In this document: in pieces, positions 1-11,109 of the stretch
Numbering within the stretch: position 1 is the stretch's first letter
Layout of the letters: each line of letters opens with the position of its first letter
Assembly: GCF_024722375.1 (NCBI RefSeq)
Contig: NZ_CP102734.1
Location: forward strand, 124,001-188,000
DNA: 64,000 nt
Source of the DNA: Mycoplasma iguanae
Lineage (GTDB): Bacteria; Bacillota_I; Bacilli_A; Mycoplasmatales; Metamycoplasmataceae
Direction of reading: 5' to 3'
Notes under the pieces: generated by a model
Databases searched by the model: none
What the model was told of the DNA's origin: nothing
Seen by the model: only the letters and a program-made list of their open reading frames with translations
Made by a program: the position numbers and the translations under genes

Positions 1-110
1 TTTGTGGTAAAGCTTGAATAATTAGAAATACTACTCCTGTTCAAGATAGTATTTTAATAAAAATTAATATACTCGACATGCCTTATAATTATAAATTAAA
101 AACTTATTAA
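1..110 (+). CDS. 3' end of an unrecognised gene (partial)
   Basis: Frame 3 is open from the window edge (first full codon TGT at 3-5) to TAA at 108-110; the other two forward frames hit stops by base 21. It reads about 35 residues beginning CGKAW and ending KLKTY, with one UGA as Trp. The fragment is followed at once by a long AT hairpin that could end its transcript. No family can be recognised from so short a tail, and a chance open frame is possible. Confidence 0.4.
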
Positions 111-129
111 AAATATTTTTTAATAAGTT
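101..129 (+). terminator. AT-only hairpin before polC
   Basis: A 13-bp perfect inverted repeat (arms 101-113 and 117-129) has a 3-nt loop. It overlaps the stop of the upstream fragment and has no GC clamp, so it would be a weak intrinsic terminator. Confidence 0.45.
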
Positions 130-152
130 AATTAAAGTTTATAATCTAGACC

Positions 153-3100
153 ATGACGAATAGTTTTTTAAAATTTTGTAAATACATCGATTTTATTCCC
201 CCCACAAATTGAGAACAAAATCAAATTTTAGATGTCAAAAAAGATATCAATGGTAATTTTTTTGTCATTGTTGCTTTTTATGTAATGCCAGAAATCAAAG
301 ATTTTGAAAAGTTTTTAGAAAGCGCACAAATTTCAGACAAAAATTTTATAATTGAATGAAGATTTCAAAATCAATTTTGTGAATATGATTTACTTTTACA
401 ATATTTCAATTATTTAATGAAAAAAGATCAAATAATTGATCTTGAATTTACACGTAAAATGGTTGAAATTCAATTAAATGAGGATAATGTTTACTGTTTC
501 TTCTTTCATAATAAAAATTTATGGGAAGAAATTAGCGATAAACTTGAAGCAATTTTTCTTTCATTCAAAAATTTTGGTTTAGATAAAATTAAAGTTGATT
601 TTAAATTTAATTTTGCAAAATATCAAAAAATAGAAAATAAGCAAAAAGAAAAAGAAAGAAAAATTGAGAAACAACAAGAAATTTTTGAATTTCATCAAAA
701 AAATAACAACAAAAATTTAATAAGTGATTTTGGTTATAGTAATAAAAAAGTTTTTGTACCTTTAAGTATTAATAAATGTTTTAAATCTTTTGAAAAAATG
801 GTATCAATTGAAGGCGAAATTTTTAAGAAAGATATTATTCAAACCAAATCTGGAATGTGAATTTTTATTTTTTCCATTTCTGATTTTTCCAATGCAATCA
901 CAGTAAAGCTTTTCTGTAAAAAAGAAGAAAGAAAAGCTCAAATAAATGAATTTAAAACTGGTGATTCCATTTTAGTAAATGGTGAACTAAATTATGATGA
1001 ATACCTTAAAGAAAAAACGGTAGTTGCAAATAGTATCTCAAAAATTGAATCTATTCAAAAAGCAAGAGAAGATAATGCAACTCACAAAAGGTTAGAATTA
1101 TCAGTTCGAACCAAAATGTCAGCAATGGATGGAATTACAACTCCAGAGGATTATTTAAAAGTTGCAGAACAAATGGGACATAAGGCATTAGCAATTGTTG
1201 ACACTAATTCAGTACAATCATTTCCTGAGTTTTTTCATTTAAGTAAAAAAAGTTCTGTAAAACCAATTTATGGTGCTTCTTTTTCTATTTTAGAAAAAGA
1301 AAATAATGTAATTTTAAATTATCAAAATTTTAAATTAGAAGATCAAAAGTATGTTATTTTCGATTTAGAAACTACAGGTCTTTCTGCTCGTTTTAATGAA
1401 ATTATTGAATTTGGTGCTGCAGTAATTATTGGTGGAAAAGTTGTGCATCAACATCAATTTTTTATCAAACCTCAACAGCCCATACCAGCAGATATTACTG
1501 ATATTACTCATATTACAAATGAAATGGTTGCAAACGCTATAGATCAAGCAACAGGAATTAAAAAAATTGTTGAAATTTTAAAAGATTCTGTCATTATTGC
1601 TCACAATGCCAAATTTGATCTTTCTTTTATTGAAGAAAAAATGGCTGAATTTAATTTAGAAAAAACTAAATTTATTACAATTGATACACTAAATTTAGCA
1701 CGTATTTTATTACCATCAATGAAAAAATTTACCTTAAAAGATGTTGCAAAGCATTATTCAATAAATTATGATTCTGAAGTGGCTCACCGCGCTGATTATG
1801 ATGCCAATATTTTAGCTCATGTGTGACTTGCAATTTTAAGAGATTTAAAAATCAAAAATATTTTTGATGCAGAGCAATTGAAGAATTTACAAGAAAAAAA
1901 TTTTTACAAGAAACAGTATCCCTATGAAATTACTGTACTTGCTAAAAACCAAGCTGGTCTAAAAGAATTATTCAAATTAATTTCTTTAGCTTCTACAGAA
2001 AATTTACAAGATGAACCTCGATTATTTTTCGAAGATTTACCAAAGAGTGAAAATTTATTATATGGTTCATCTACTTTAAACTCAAGGTTAATTGATCATT
2101 TATTTTATGGTACAAAGGAAAAACTTTATCACGAAATAAGTCAATATGACTATATTGAAATTCCCCCTCTACAAGATTTTTTACACATGTTTAATCGCGG
2201 TTTAAATAAAACAGAAATAGAAAAAGCTTTAAAAGATTTAATTTTAGAAGCTAAAAAACAGCAGAAATTAGTTGTAGCAGTTTCTGATGCTAGATATATC
2301 AATGCTGAAGAGAAATTTTTGCATGAAATTTATATTTCATCAAAAGGACTAGGAGGAGTAAATCATTATCTTTATAAATACAATGAAACAAATCCCGTAT
2401 ATCCTACACAAAATTATTTAACTACAGATGAAATGAAAGCACAATTTTCCTTTTTAATAGATCCAGATTTGATAGATGAAATTGTTGTAGATAATCCAAA
2501 TAAAATTGCTGATGCAATTGATGACAACATCATTGTTATTAAAGAAGGATTATTTCCACCTGTTTTTGATAATTCAAAAGAAAATTTAGAAAAATTAGTT
2601 TGAGATAATGCTAAAAAAATGTATGGAGATCCTTTACCAGAAATTGTCCATGCTAGACTGGAACGTGAGTTAGAGCCAATTTTAAAATATGGTTTTGATG
2701 TTGTTTATTGGTTATCTTATAAATTGGTTGCAAAATCTTTATCAGATGGTTATATTGTAGGATCTCGTGGTTCTGTGGGTTCTTCTTTAGTGGCAACTGT
2801 AGCTGGTATTACTGAGGTTAATCCACTGGTTCCACATTATATTTGTAAGCAGTGTTATTTCAGTGAATTTTTCATCAACAGTGAATATTCTTCAGGTTTT
2901 GATCTACCTGATAAAAATTGTCCCAAATGTGACATTATCATGGATAAAGATGGTCAAACAATTCCCTTTGAAGCTTTCTTAGGTTTAGAAGCTGATAAGG
3001 TACCTGATATTGATTTGAATTTTTCAGGAGATTATCAAGCAAAAGTACATGATGAAATTCGAAATTTATTTGGTGAAAACCACACTTTCCGTTCTGGTAC

Positions 3101-4451
3101 AATCAGTACCAATGCAGAAAAAACTGCCTTTGGTTATGTAAAAAAATATGAGGAAATGACAGGAAAAGAATTTTCAAATTCTTTTTTGAATTTCCTATCA
3201 ACAAAACTTTCAAAAGTTAAAAGAACATCAGGACAACACCCTGGTGGAATTATTGTAGTGCCAAAAGAATATGACATTGAAGACTTTACTCCGGTCAATT
3301 TTCCAGCAAATGATGCATCTTCTTCATGAAAAACTACTCACTTTGATTACAAAGCAATCCATGACAATTTATTAAAACTAGATATTTTAGGCCATGTTAA
3401 TCCCACAGCTATTAAAATGTTAGAAGATTTAACAGGAGTTAAAGTTGATCAAATACCAAAAAGTGATGAAAAAATAATTTCTTTATTTTCTTCACTTGAT
3501 GCCTTAGGAATTAAACCTGAAGATGTTTCAGGAGAAACTACAGCAGCTCAGGGGATTCCTGAATTTGGTACTTCTTTTGTGCGGCAAATGTTGAAAAGCG
3601 CAAAAGTTACATCTTTTGCTGATTTAGTATCAATTTCTGGACTTTCACATGGTGAAAATGTTTGAAAAAATAATGCTGAAGATTTAATTACTAAAGAAAA
3701 CAAACAATTCAAAGATATTGTTTCTTGTCGTGATGATATTATGGAATATTTAGTTCGAAAAGGATTTGATAAAAGATTTTCTTTTGATATTATGGAACAA
3801 GTAAGAAAAGGAAAATCAATCAGTAAAGAACAAGAAACAATGTTGCAAGAAAAAGCTGTACCCCAATGATATATTGATTCAATGAAAAAAATCAAATATA
3901 TGTTCCCTAAAGCTCATGCTGTTGCCTATGTTATCATGGCTTGAAGAATTGGTTTTTATAAGATATATTATCCTTTAGCATATTATGCAACTTATTTTTC
4001 AACACGTTCAGATGTTTTTGATATTGAAACTTTAATTGCTGGTAAACAAGCAATTTCTGAAAAACTAAAAGATTTTACTAGTCGTAAATTTAAAAAAGAC
4101 TCATTGTTAAAACTTTCTACTAAAGAAGAGAATTTAATTCCAGTTTTTGCAATCGCCGAAGAAATGTATGCTCGTGGTTTCAAAATTGAAAATATTCAAA
4201 TTGGAAAGTCCAAAGTCAAAGAGTGAATTATTAACTACGAAAATAATTCACTTATCCCTCCTTATATTACATTAGATGGTTTAGGGGAAACACAAGCCCA
4301 ATCAATTGTTGATGCTTTAAAAGAAGGTGACTTTCTTTCAATTGAAGATTTTGTGAGACGGACAACTATTAATCAAACATTAATTTCTAAAATGCGTGAA
4401 TTAAATATTTTTTCTGAACTTGATGAAACAAATCAAATGACATTATTCTAA
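153..4451 (+). CDS. polC: DNA polymerase III PolC, replicative alpha subunit with built-in proofreading
   Basis: This is the low-GC Gram-positive type replicase, 1432 aa, normal length for PolC, continuous only with UGA read as Trp. Domains in order: N-terminal and OB-type region (residues about 1-310), a split PHP domain carrying a DEDDh exonuclease insert (FDLETTG near residue 407), zinc-binding pairs CKQC and CPKC, the palm with PDIDLNFSG (acidic residues near 952 and 954), the VKRTSGQHPGGI segment, and a C-terminal QMTLF that matches the beta-clamp-binding motif. The ATG at 153 gives full length. Oddity: the His residues expected of a metal-binding PHP site are replaced (ELSVRT, VDTNS, SDARY in place of His-containing motifs), so the PHP domain is probably structural only. 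Confidence 0.97.
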
Positions 4452-4465
4452 TTTTGGTGTATAAT
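4437..4465 (+). promoter_or_regulatory. Promoter of the rimP-nusA operon
   Basis: ATGACA (4437-4442) and TATAAT (4460-4465) are separated by exactly 17 bp. The -35 box lies inside the last codons of polC. A transcript starting near 4472 would carry the 4491-4517 hairpin in its leader. Confidence 0.6.
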
Positions 4466-4490
4466 ATTAAAAAAATTAAAACTTAATCCG

Positions 4491-4522
4491 AGAAAGTTGC
4501 AATTTGCAACTTTTTCTATATT
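4491..4522 (+). terminator. Leader hairpin with U-tract ahead of rimP (terminator or attenuator)
   Basis: The arms AAGTTGCA-type 4493-4501 and 4505-4513 form a 9-bp stem with a 3-nt loop, followed by TTCTATATTTATT. It may simply end polC transcription. However, a good promoter lies just upstream (4437-4465), so it also sits in the leader of the rimP-nusA mRNA, where it could act as an attenuator. Confidence 0.55.
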
Positions 4523-4545
4523 TATTGTAATTTTAAAGAGGTGTT

Positions 4546-4965
4546 GTGGATATCGAAAAATTATTAAAAGATCAATTTCCCGTTATTAATAAAGCATTTT
4601 TTGAAAGAGAAATTCAATTACTTTTCTTACGTGTTGAAGTGAATTTAGTAACTATGGATGAAGTGGAAAACATTTCAAGAAAAATCTCAGATTTTTTAGA
4701 TGAAAAATATACAGCAGATGGTGAATACTATTTAGATGTTTATTCAAAAGGTAGTGAACCTACTTTTGAATACGAAGAAATTGCAAAACATTTGGAACGA
4801 TATGTAGAAATTGAATTAGTCGATCAATCTATCCCTTTGATTGTAAAATTACAAGCAGCAGATGAAGTAAAATTACTTGCTTTAGAAAATCATAAAGGTC
4901 AAATGAAAAAAATAATTGTGCCAAAAGAAAAAATTAAAAGCTTAAAACTACACATCAAAATTTAA
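4546..4965 (+). CDS. rimP: Ribosome maturation factor RimP (GTG start)
   Basis: The protein of 139 aa starts MDIEKLLKDQFPVINK and is a small cytosolic factor for late 30S subunit assembly. The assignment rests on size, on overall resemblance and on the invariant place directly before nusA in the rimP-nusA-ylxR-infB-rbfA order. GTG at 4546 is chosen because AAAGAGGTG lies just upstream (4535-4543) and no in-frame ATG fits. nusA follows after 9 bases with its own AAGGAGA site. The operon has a long leader containing a hairpin. Confidence 0.88.
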   Translation: MDIEKLLKDQFPVINKAFFEREIQLLFLRVEVNLVTMDEVENISRKISDFLDEKYTADGEYYLDVYSKGSEPTFEYEEIAKHLERYVEIELVDQSIPLIVKLQAADEVKLLALENHKGQMKKIIVPKEKIKSLKLHIKI

Positions 4966-4974
4966 GGAGAATTT

Positions 4975-6552
4975 ATGGCAAAAAAACAAACTATTGATAA
5001 TGATATAAATCTAATGATTTTTAAAATTATTGATGAAATTTCAAATTTTAGAAAAATTGAAAAAACTGTTGTAGAAGATATTTTTAAGGAAGCTATTATT
5101 AAAACATTCCATAAAAAAATTGATGCTGATGCAGAAATAGAAGTAGAAATTGACGAAGAATCAAAAACATTTAATATTTTTAATAAAAATGCAATTGTTG
5201 TTTCAGATGAAGAATATGAAGAACAAGATGATTTATTAAATAATGTACTTGTTGGTTTAACTGAAGCTAAAAAAATTGATGCTAATTTAGAAGAAGGTGA
5301 TGTTTTTGAAAAAACATTCACCTTAAAATCTTTACCTTCGCATTTACATATTATTATTTCTCAGACTTTTAAACAAAAAATTATTGAAGTAATGCGTAAA
5401 TCTCTTTACCAAAGATACTTACCCAAAAAAGGTACAATTGTGAAAGCTAAGTTTATTTCCAATTCAAAAAAAGGTTATGTTTTTGAATTGGAAGATGGCG
5501 CTATTGCTTTTATGCCTTTTTCATTAGCTAATAAAGCACTAAATTTACAAATGAATAAAGTAATTGATGTTTATATTGATAATGTGATTTTAGATACTCG
5601 TGAATCACAAATCATTCTTTCAAATTCATCAAACTTATTATTGCAAAATGCTTTAGAAAGATCTATTCCTGAAATTGCTTCTGGAGAGATTGAAATTGTT
5701 AAAATTTCGAGAATTCCTGGAGTACGTTCAAAAATTGCTGTTCGCTTAAATCCTGAATACCAAGAAAGTGGAATTGAAGAAGTTGGATCCATCATTGGTA
5801 AAGAAGGAAAGAGAATTATTGCAATTCAAAATGAACTGGAAGGTGAAAGAATTGACATTGTTAAATATAGTGATGATATTTATGAATTTATCACTGAAGC
5901 AATGAGCCCTGCAAAAGTAGTTTCAATTAACTATGATAATTTCAAAAAAGGTAAAGAAACCTATTTAGTTGTTGTGCCTGATGCTCAAAATACAATTGCA
6001 ATTGGGAAAAAAGGAAATAATGCGCTTTTAGCGGTAGAAATTACTAATACTCGTTTAGATATTATTTCTGTTTCAACAGCAAAAGAAAAAGGTGTGGAAT
6101 TACTGTGAAACGGTAATTTAACTGAAGAAGAATTAGAAAAAATTGAAGCTGGTGAAAAAGCAATATACAGACCAAAACGTGGAAATGATTTTTCAGCTCA
6201 AAGATTTGCAAGAAAAACTCCTTCATACACATCAAGTTTTGATATGTCTGAATTTGATCAAGAAATAGCAGATTATAAAATTAGTATTGAAGAATTAGAA
6301 AATTTTGGTGAAGAGCAAGCATTAGAAGAAAGCCCTGAAGAAATTAATGTAAACCAAATTTTAGAACAACATTTAGAAGAAGAAGCACGTTTAGCTGCTG
6401 AAGATGATTATGAACCAGAAGAAGCTAATGAAGAAGAACAACAGCAGATTTTAAATGTTAAAAAAGATTTAAAAAACTTTAAATATGATAATGAATTAGC
6501 TTCATATGCTGGTTTGAATGATTTAGATATCGAAGATGAAGATTGAGATTAA
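4975..6552 (+). CDS. nusA: Transcription elongation/termination factor NusA
   Basis: 525 aa, intact with UGA as Trp. Visible order: N-terminal RNA polymerase-binding domain (1-~125), S1 domain (~135-205), then two KH domains marked by IGKEGKRI (~273) and IGKKGNNA (~343). The last ~145 residues are strikingly acidic (many EE and DE runs) and do not resemble the HhH-type AR repeats of proteobacterial NusA. NusA modulates pausing, intrinsic termination and antitermination. The stop overlaps the ylxR start by 17 bases, suggesting coupled translation. A leader hairpin upstream of rimP could give NusA control over its own operon. Confidence 0.96.
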
Positions 6553-6829
6553 ATACACCCGAAAATGCATTGTAACTTCAGAAGTTAAACCAATCAAGCA
6601 GTTAGTTCGTTTTAATCGTGATAAGGAAAACAATTTTCATTTTGATCCAGAATTAAAACTCCATGGTCGTGGTGCTTATGTGACCAATGATGCAAATATT
6701 TTAGCTATACTATTTCAAAAGAAATTATTAAATCAAGCTTATAAAACTAAAATTCAACACGAAATTTATCAGAAATTAGAAGAGGAAGTGATTCAATGGC
6801 AAAAAACAAAATCAGAAAATCAAATGTAA
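6536..6829 (+). CDS. ylxR: YlxR family nucleic-acid-binding protein
   Basis: 97 aa with the family hallmarks TRKC near the start, LVRFNRD, and GRGAYV. YlxR (DUF448) is a small basic protein always found between nusA and infB and reported to bind RNA or DNA; its exact role here is not known. It overlaps nusA by 17 bases and infB by 34 bases, so all three are likely translationally coupled. The second Cys usual after GRGAYxC is absent. Confidence 0.85.
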   Translation: MKIEIKYTRKCIVTSEVKPIKQLVRFNRDKENNFHFDPELKLHGRGAYVTNDANILAILFQKKLLNQAYKTKIQHEIYQKLEEEVIQWQKTKSENQM

Positions 6830-8601
6830 ATGAAATTAAATCAAAAATGGTTTCTGTAAAAACAGAACTAAAGGATGGTGTATTTACATTTTCAGGACCG
6901 ATGACAATTATGGAATTTTCCCAAAAAATCAATAAAACTGCACCTGAAATTATTATGTATTTTTTCCAAAAGGGAAAAATGCTAAATGTAAATCACACCT
7001 TAAGTGAAGAAGATATTGCAGAATTATGTTTTGAATTTGGTTATGACTTTAAAAAAGAAACTGAAATTAATGCTTCTAATTTTATGGATGAAATCGAAAT
7101 TGAAGATGATATAAAAGATTTAACTCCTCGCCCACCAATTATTACTATTATGGGTCATGTTGATCATGGAAAAACAACTTTATTAGATAAAATTCGTAAA
7201 GCAAATGTTGCTTCAAGTGAATCAGGGGGAATTACACAACATACCGGTTCTTATCAAGTAATTCACAAGAAAAAATCTATTACTTTTTTAGATACTCCAG
7301 GACATGAAGCTTTCACAGCGATGCGTGCTCGTGGTGCTAAAGTCACTGACATTGTGGTGCTTGTAGTAGCTGCCGATGATGGAGTTATGCCTCAAACTAT
7401 TGAAGCTATTAGTCATGCTAAAGCTGCTAAAGTACCAATTATTGTATTTGTTAATAAAATGGATAAACCTTCCAGAGATCCAGAAAAAGTTAAAGCTGAA
7501 CTTTCAACTCACGATGTAGTAACAGAGGAGTGGGGTGGAGATACACAATTTATTTATGGTTCAGGACAAACTGCAGAAGGAATTAAAGAATTATTTGATG
7601 CTATTCATGTGCTTTCAGAAATTCTAGAATTAAAAGCTAATAAAAACCGTCACCCTATTGGTGTAGTTATTGAATCACGTCTAGATAAAGGTCGTGGTGC
7701 ACTTGCAACAGTTATTGTTCAAAACGGAACTTTATATTCACGCGATTTTATTGTAGCTGGTTCAAAATATGGAAAAATTCGTACAATGGAATCTACAAGT
7801 GGTCAAAAAATTGAGGCTGCTGAACCAGGAATGCCAGTTGTGATTACTGGTCTAAATTATTTACCAGAAGCTGGAGATAAATTTTTTGGTTTTTCAGATG
7901 AAAAATTTGCTAAAAGAATTGCTGAAGAAAAAGCTTTTTCTGAAAAACGAAGAAATCTTAACGAAAAAAATGCAATTAGTTTTGAAGAAGGTACCAAAGT
8001 TATTAATGTTATTATAAAATCAGATGTTCATGGAACTTCTGAAGCCATTAAAGGTGCTTTAGAAAAATTAAAAAATGATGAAGCTGCAGTAAATGTTATT
8101 CATGCTTCTGCTGGAGAAATTTCCAAATCAGATGTACTTTTAGCTTCTGCTTCTTCAGCCATTATTTATGGCTTTAATTTACGGGTTTCAGAATCAATCC
8201 GTCAATTTGCCAAAGAACAAAAAGTAGAAATTAAAAATTACTCAATTATTTATAAAATTATTGAAGAATTAGAATTGATGCTAAAAGGCTTAAAAGCTCC
8301 AAAATATGAAAAAAAATTCATGGGAGAAGCACAGATTTTAAAAATATTTTTCTACTCTAAAGTAGGGAATATTGCTGGTTGTGTTGCAACAAGTGGGAAA
8401 ATTAAAGCCAATTCAAGAGTAGAAATCTGACGTAAGAAAAAACTAATTTTTGATGGAAAATTAGATTCGCTAAAATCAGGACCTAATGAAATTAAAGAAG
8501 CTGCAAATGGTCATGAATTTGGTTGTCATATTAATAAATTTAATCAAATTGAAGAAGGTGATATCATTAAAGCTTATGAAGAAGTTTTAGTGGAGGATTA
8601 A
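6796..8601 (+). CDS. infB: Translation initiation factor IF-2
   Basis: 601 aa GTPase that places initiator tRNA on the 30S subunit and drives subunit joining. G motifs: GHVDHGKT (~119), [12 protein letters not shown]. They are followed by domains II to IV, which end after WRKKKLIF. It is short compared with the usual 700-900 aa because the N-terminal extension is reduced to about 100 residues, as in other mycoplasmas. The ATG at 6796 follows GAGGAAGTG and lies inside the end of ylxR. rbfA begins one base after its stop. Confidence 0.97.
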
Positions 8602-8602
8602 A

Positions 8603-8944
8603 ATGAATCCAATCATACATGCCAAAAAAGAACATAAATTACTTTTATTAGTTTCACAAATTATTGCCCAAGATGTTACAAATGTTAACATTTATGGCCC
8701 AACTGTAGTTGATGTAAAATTAAGTAATGATGGTTCTCATCTAAATATTTATATGTCATTTGCTTCACATGAAAATAAATCTCTAGATGCCATTAACCAT
8801 GCTAAGGGATTTATTAGATCACAAATTGCTCGTTATTGAGATAAGAGAAAAGTTCCTGAATTACATTTCATGTTAGATCCTGTAGGTCCAAGGGCTGAAA
8901 AAATAGATCAAATTTTAAAAAAAATTAAAGAAGAAGAAAAATAA
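8603..8944 (+). CDS. rbfA: Ribosome-binding factor A
   Basis: 113 aa KH-like protein needed for 16S rRNA 5'-end processing and cold adaptation. Translation spans one UGA (Trp) and ends KKIKEEEK. It is the last gene of the rimP-nusA-ylxR-infB-rbfA operon: its ATG lies 1 base after the infB stop and is preceded by TGGAGGAT inside infB. A terminator hairpin follows directly. Confidence 0.93.
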
Positions 8945-8980
8945 AAAAATGTTTGATTTTTAAGAATCAAACATTTTTTA
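8945..8980 (+). terminator. Bidirectional terminator after rbfA
   Basis: The stem ATGTTTGATT/AATCAAACAT (8949-8958, 8965-8974) is flanked by A and T runs. It can serve rbfA on the plus strand and the lipoprotein gene arriving on the minus strand. Confidence 0.85.
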
Positions 8981-9042
8981 ATATTTAAAAATTGATTTTA
9001 ATGTCAAATTGTAATTTTTATATGTATTAAGAATTCTATAAA

Positions 9043-11004
9043 TTAGTTAGTTCTAATTTTTAAAACTTCCTGAAGAATATCATCTCCAGTTTTTTTATTT
9101 GATGTAGTTCCTTGTGAAGTTTGTGTATTTTGGAAAAGAGCATCTGAAATTAAAGATGATATTTTATTTGTTACATTATCATTAGGAGCAAAATAAATGG
9201 CAGTTTTTTTAGTTGGATCAATTGTACCTGTTGATAAATCCATACCTTTTTGTTTTAACAAGTCTTCCAATGATAGTTGAGCACCTTGAATGATTGTTAA
9301 TTCAACTAATAAATCATCCATTTGTTTTTTTTCTTCTGCAGTTTTATTTGCTTTAACTTCCAGATCATCTATTTGTTTTTGCAAAGTAGCAACCTGTTGA
9401 CTTATTTTTTTATATTCTTCAAAAGTAACTCTGTCTCTTGTTGGTACAACATAAGCACTTGTATCTCTAATAAAGTCTTTTACAAATACTTCACCTTCTC
9501 CATGAGGATTTGGCATTTTCCCTGTAAGTAATCATTCAATAAATTTAACAGTTGCAGCATTTCTTTTATCATTTGTTTTTATTGCTACAAGTGATGATCC
9601 ACCTTCATTAAATACTCCACCTTTTGCAGTAATCATATTTTGAATTTGATTAGATCATAAAACATCTTTTTGTTTTGCAAAACTTTTTGCTATTTCTTCA
9701 TTATTTTTAGCAAAAACTAATTTAGTAAAGCTATTAGAAATTGATTGTTTAATTCCAACATGAGGTGCAATCGCGATTGCACTATCATAAGTTCTAATAT
9801 CTCAACTAGCTCAAATATTATTTACTCCACCATTTGTAAAGTAAACTGATTTAAACATCTTGTTAGAATCAGCGGCAAGCTTTGCCATTTTATTATGACT
9901 AACTAAAGTATTATATGTGTCTTTAATTTGTTTTTGTAATTCATCTTTATTTGCAGCGTTTAGATATGAATAGTCTACAACAAACTGATTATTTCTATCT
10001 TTGGCAAGTTTATAAATATATTTTTCAGGGCTACCTGTAATTTCATTTCCAACACTTGCTTCAGTATTTGCATATAACATTTTTTTGTAAATTGTATTAC
10101 TGTAATCAACAATCAATACAGAAGTATCACGGCCATTTTCTTCAAGCTTTGCTTTTATTTCTGCACTTAAAGTAGGATCTAAATGTAATCCATCATAAAC
10201 TTTTCCAGAAAATTCTAAAATTTTATCCATTGATGAAAATGTCTCATCATTTACTTTTAAGTCTTTGAAAATGTCAGAAGATTTTGCCTTCATATATCTT
10301 CAAGCTTTAGTTTCAGGAATTTCATGATTTCCTTCTTTATCGGCATTTATTACTTTTTTATAAATGCTTGAGTTTTCATCAACAGTACCACCATTGTTTT
10401 TAATTTCTTCAAAGATTTTTTTCATAATATCTAAGTTAAAAACTAATGAATCAATTGAAGAAATATCAAAAGGAATTGAAAAAATTTTTCCTTCAGCTTC
10501 ACCAGCTAATTTGTTATGAAGTGTAAATAATTCACTATCTAGTAATGATTCTTTTATTTGTGATTTTGAAAGATCTAATAAACGATCATATTGATTAACA
10601 ACAAAAGCTCCACTTTGTTTATTTAGGATAATATTGGGAATACTATCTAAATCAGGATTTGAACTATCTTTGATAGCATTTAATTTTGTTGCAACTTGTG
10701 TTGCTAAAGCTGTTTCAGTATTTGCTTTTGTATCTTCTGCATGTTGAATAATAACAGGTAGAAAGTTTTCAGTTCCTTTTTGTGTTTCATTATAAATTTT
10801 TACAGCTTGATTAAGTGACCCCACTAAAGGATAAAATTTATTCTGTGCTGTTTGAAATAAAACACTTTCTTCTTTTAATGGCTTACTGGTCTCAGTATTT
10901 TTTTCTGTGTTTGTACTATTTGTTGTGCTACAAGCAACAACAACAGCAGGAACAGAAAACATAGCTAAAAAAGAAATATTTTTAGCCGCTTTTTTAAAAT
11001 TCAT
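9043..11004 (-). CDS. Lipoprotein, probable extracellular solute-binding protein of an ABC importer
   Basis: 653 aa once three UGA-split segments are joined in one frame. N-terminal signal peptide with lipobox VVVAC (Cys25), then a Ser/Thr/Asn-rich linker. The body has the size and composition of sugar-type (family 1) binding proteins, including the IFSIPFDISSIDSLVFNLDIM stretch typical of their hinge region. It is divergent from an ABC ATPase and two permeases (11110-14064), so it is the likely substrate receptor of that transporter. The substrate (maltose-like sugar, glycerol or glycerol-3-phosphate are usual for this class) cannot be read from the sequence. RBS TTAGGAG precedes the ATG. 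Confidence 0.8.
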
Positions 11005-11057
11005 TTTTTTCTCCTAAAAATTCTTTATTACTTTTTGTGTAAATAAAATATTACTCT

Positions 11058-11090
11058 TTTTTTACTAAAAATTCTTTTTTTAGTAAAAAA
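11058..11090. promoter_or_regulatory. 14-bp perfect inverted repeat between the divergent ABC genes
   Basis: The arms TTTTTTACTAAAAA (11058-11071) and TTTTTAGTAAAAAA (11077-11090) are separated by 5 bases. The repeat covers where a -35 box would lie for the TATAAT at 11096. It may be an operator shared by the lipoprotein and ABC operons, or a terminator-like hairpin. Confidence 0.5.
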
Positions 11091-11095
11091 TTATT

Positions 11096-11101
11096 TATAA
11101 T
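11096..11101 (+). promoter_or_regulatory. -10 box of the ABC transporter operon
   Basis: The TATAAT ends 8 bases before the ATG at 11110. Transcription would start at or within about 2 bases of the start codon, so the mRNA would be leaderless. No Shine-Dalgarno sequence is present in front of this ATG. Confidence 0.5.
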
Positions 11102-11109
11102 TTATCCTT

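Noticed and set aside
860-4440. Many short ORFs inside polC suggesting a fragmented gene
   Set aside because: All lie in one frame and are separated only by TGA; with UGA as Trp the gene is continuous from 153 to 4451.
153-4451. Loss of PHP His as a sign of a PolC pseudogene
   Set aside because: Length, palm, exonuclease, zinc and clamp-binding motifs are all intact, so only the PHP site is altered.
9322-9531. Plus-strand ORF over the solute-binding lipoprotein
   Set aside because: Shadow of the minus-strand coding sequence with Phe-rich, non-protein-like composition and no ribosome-binding site.
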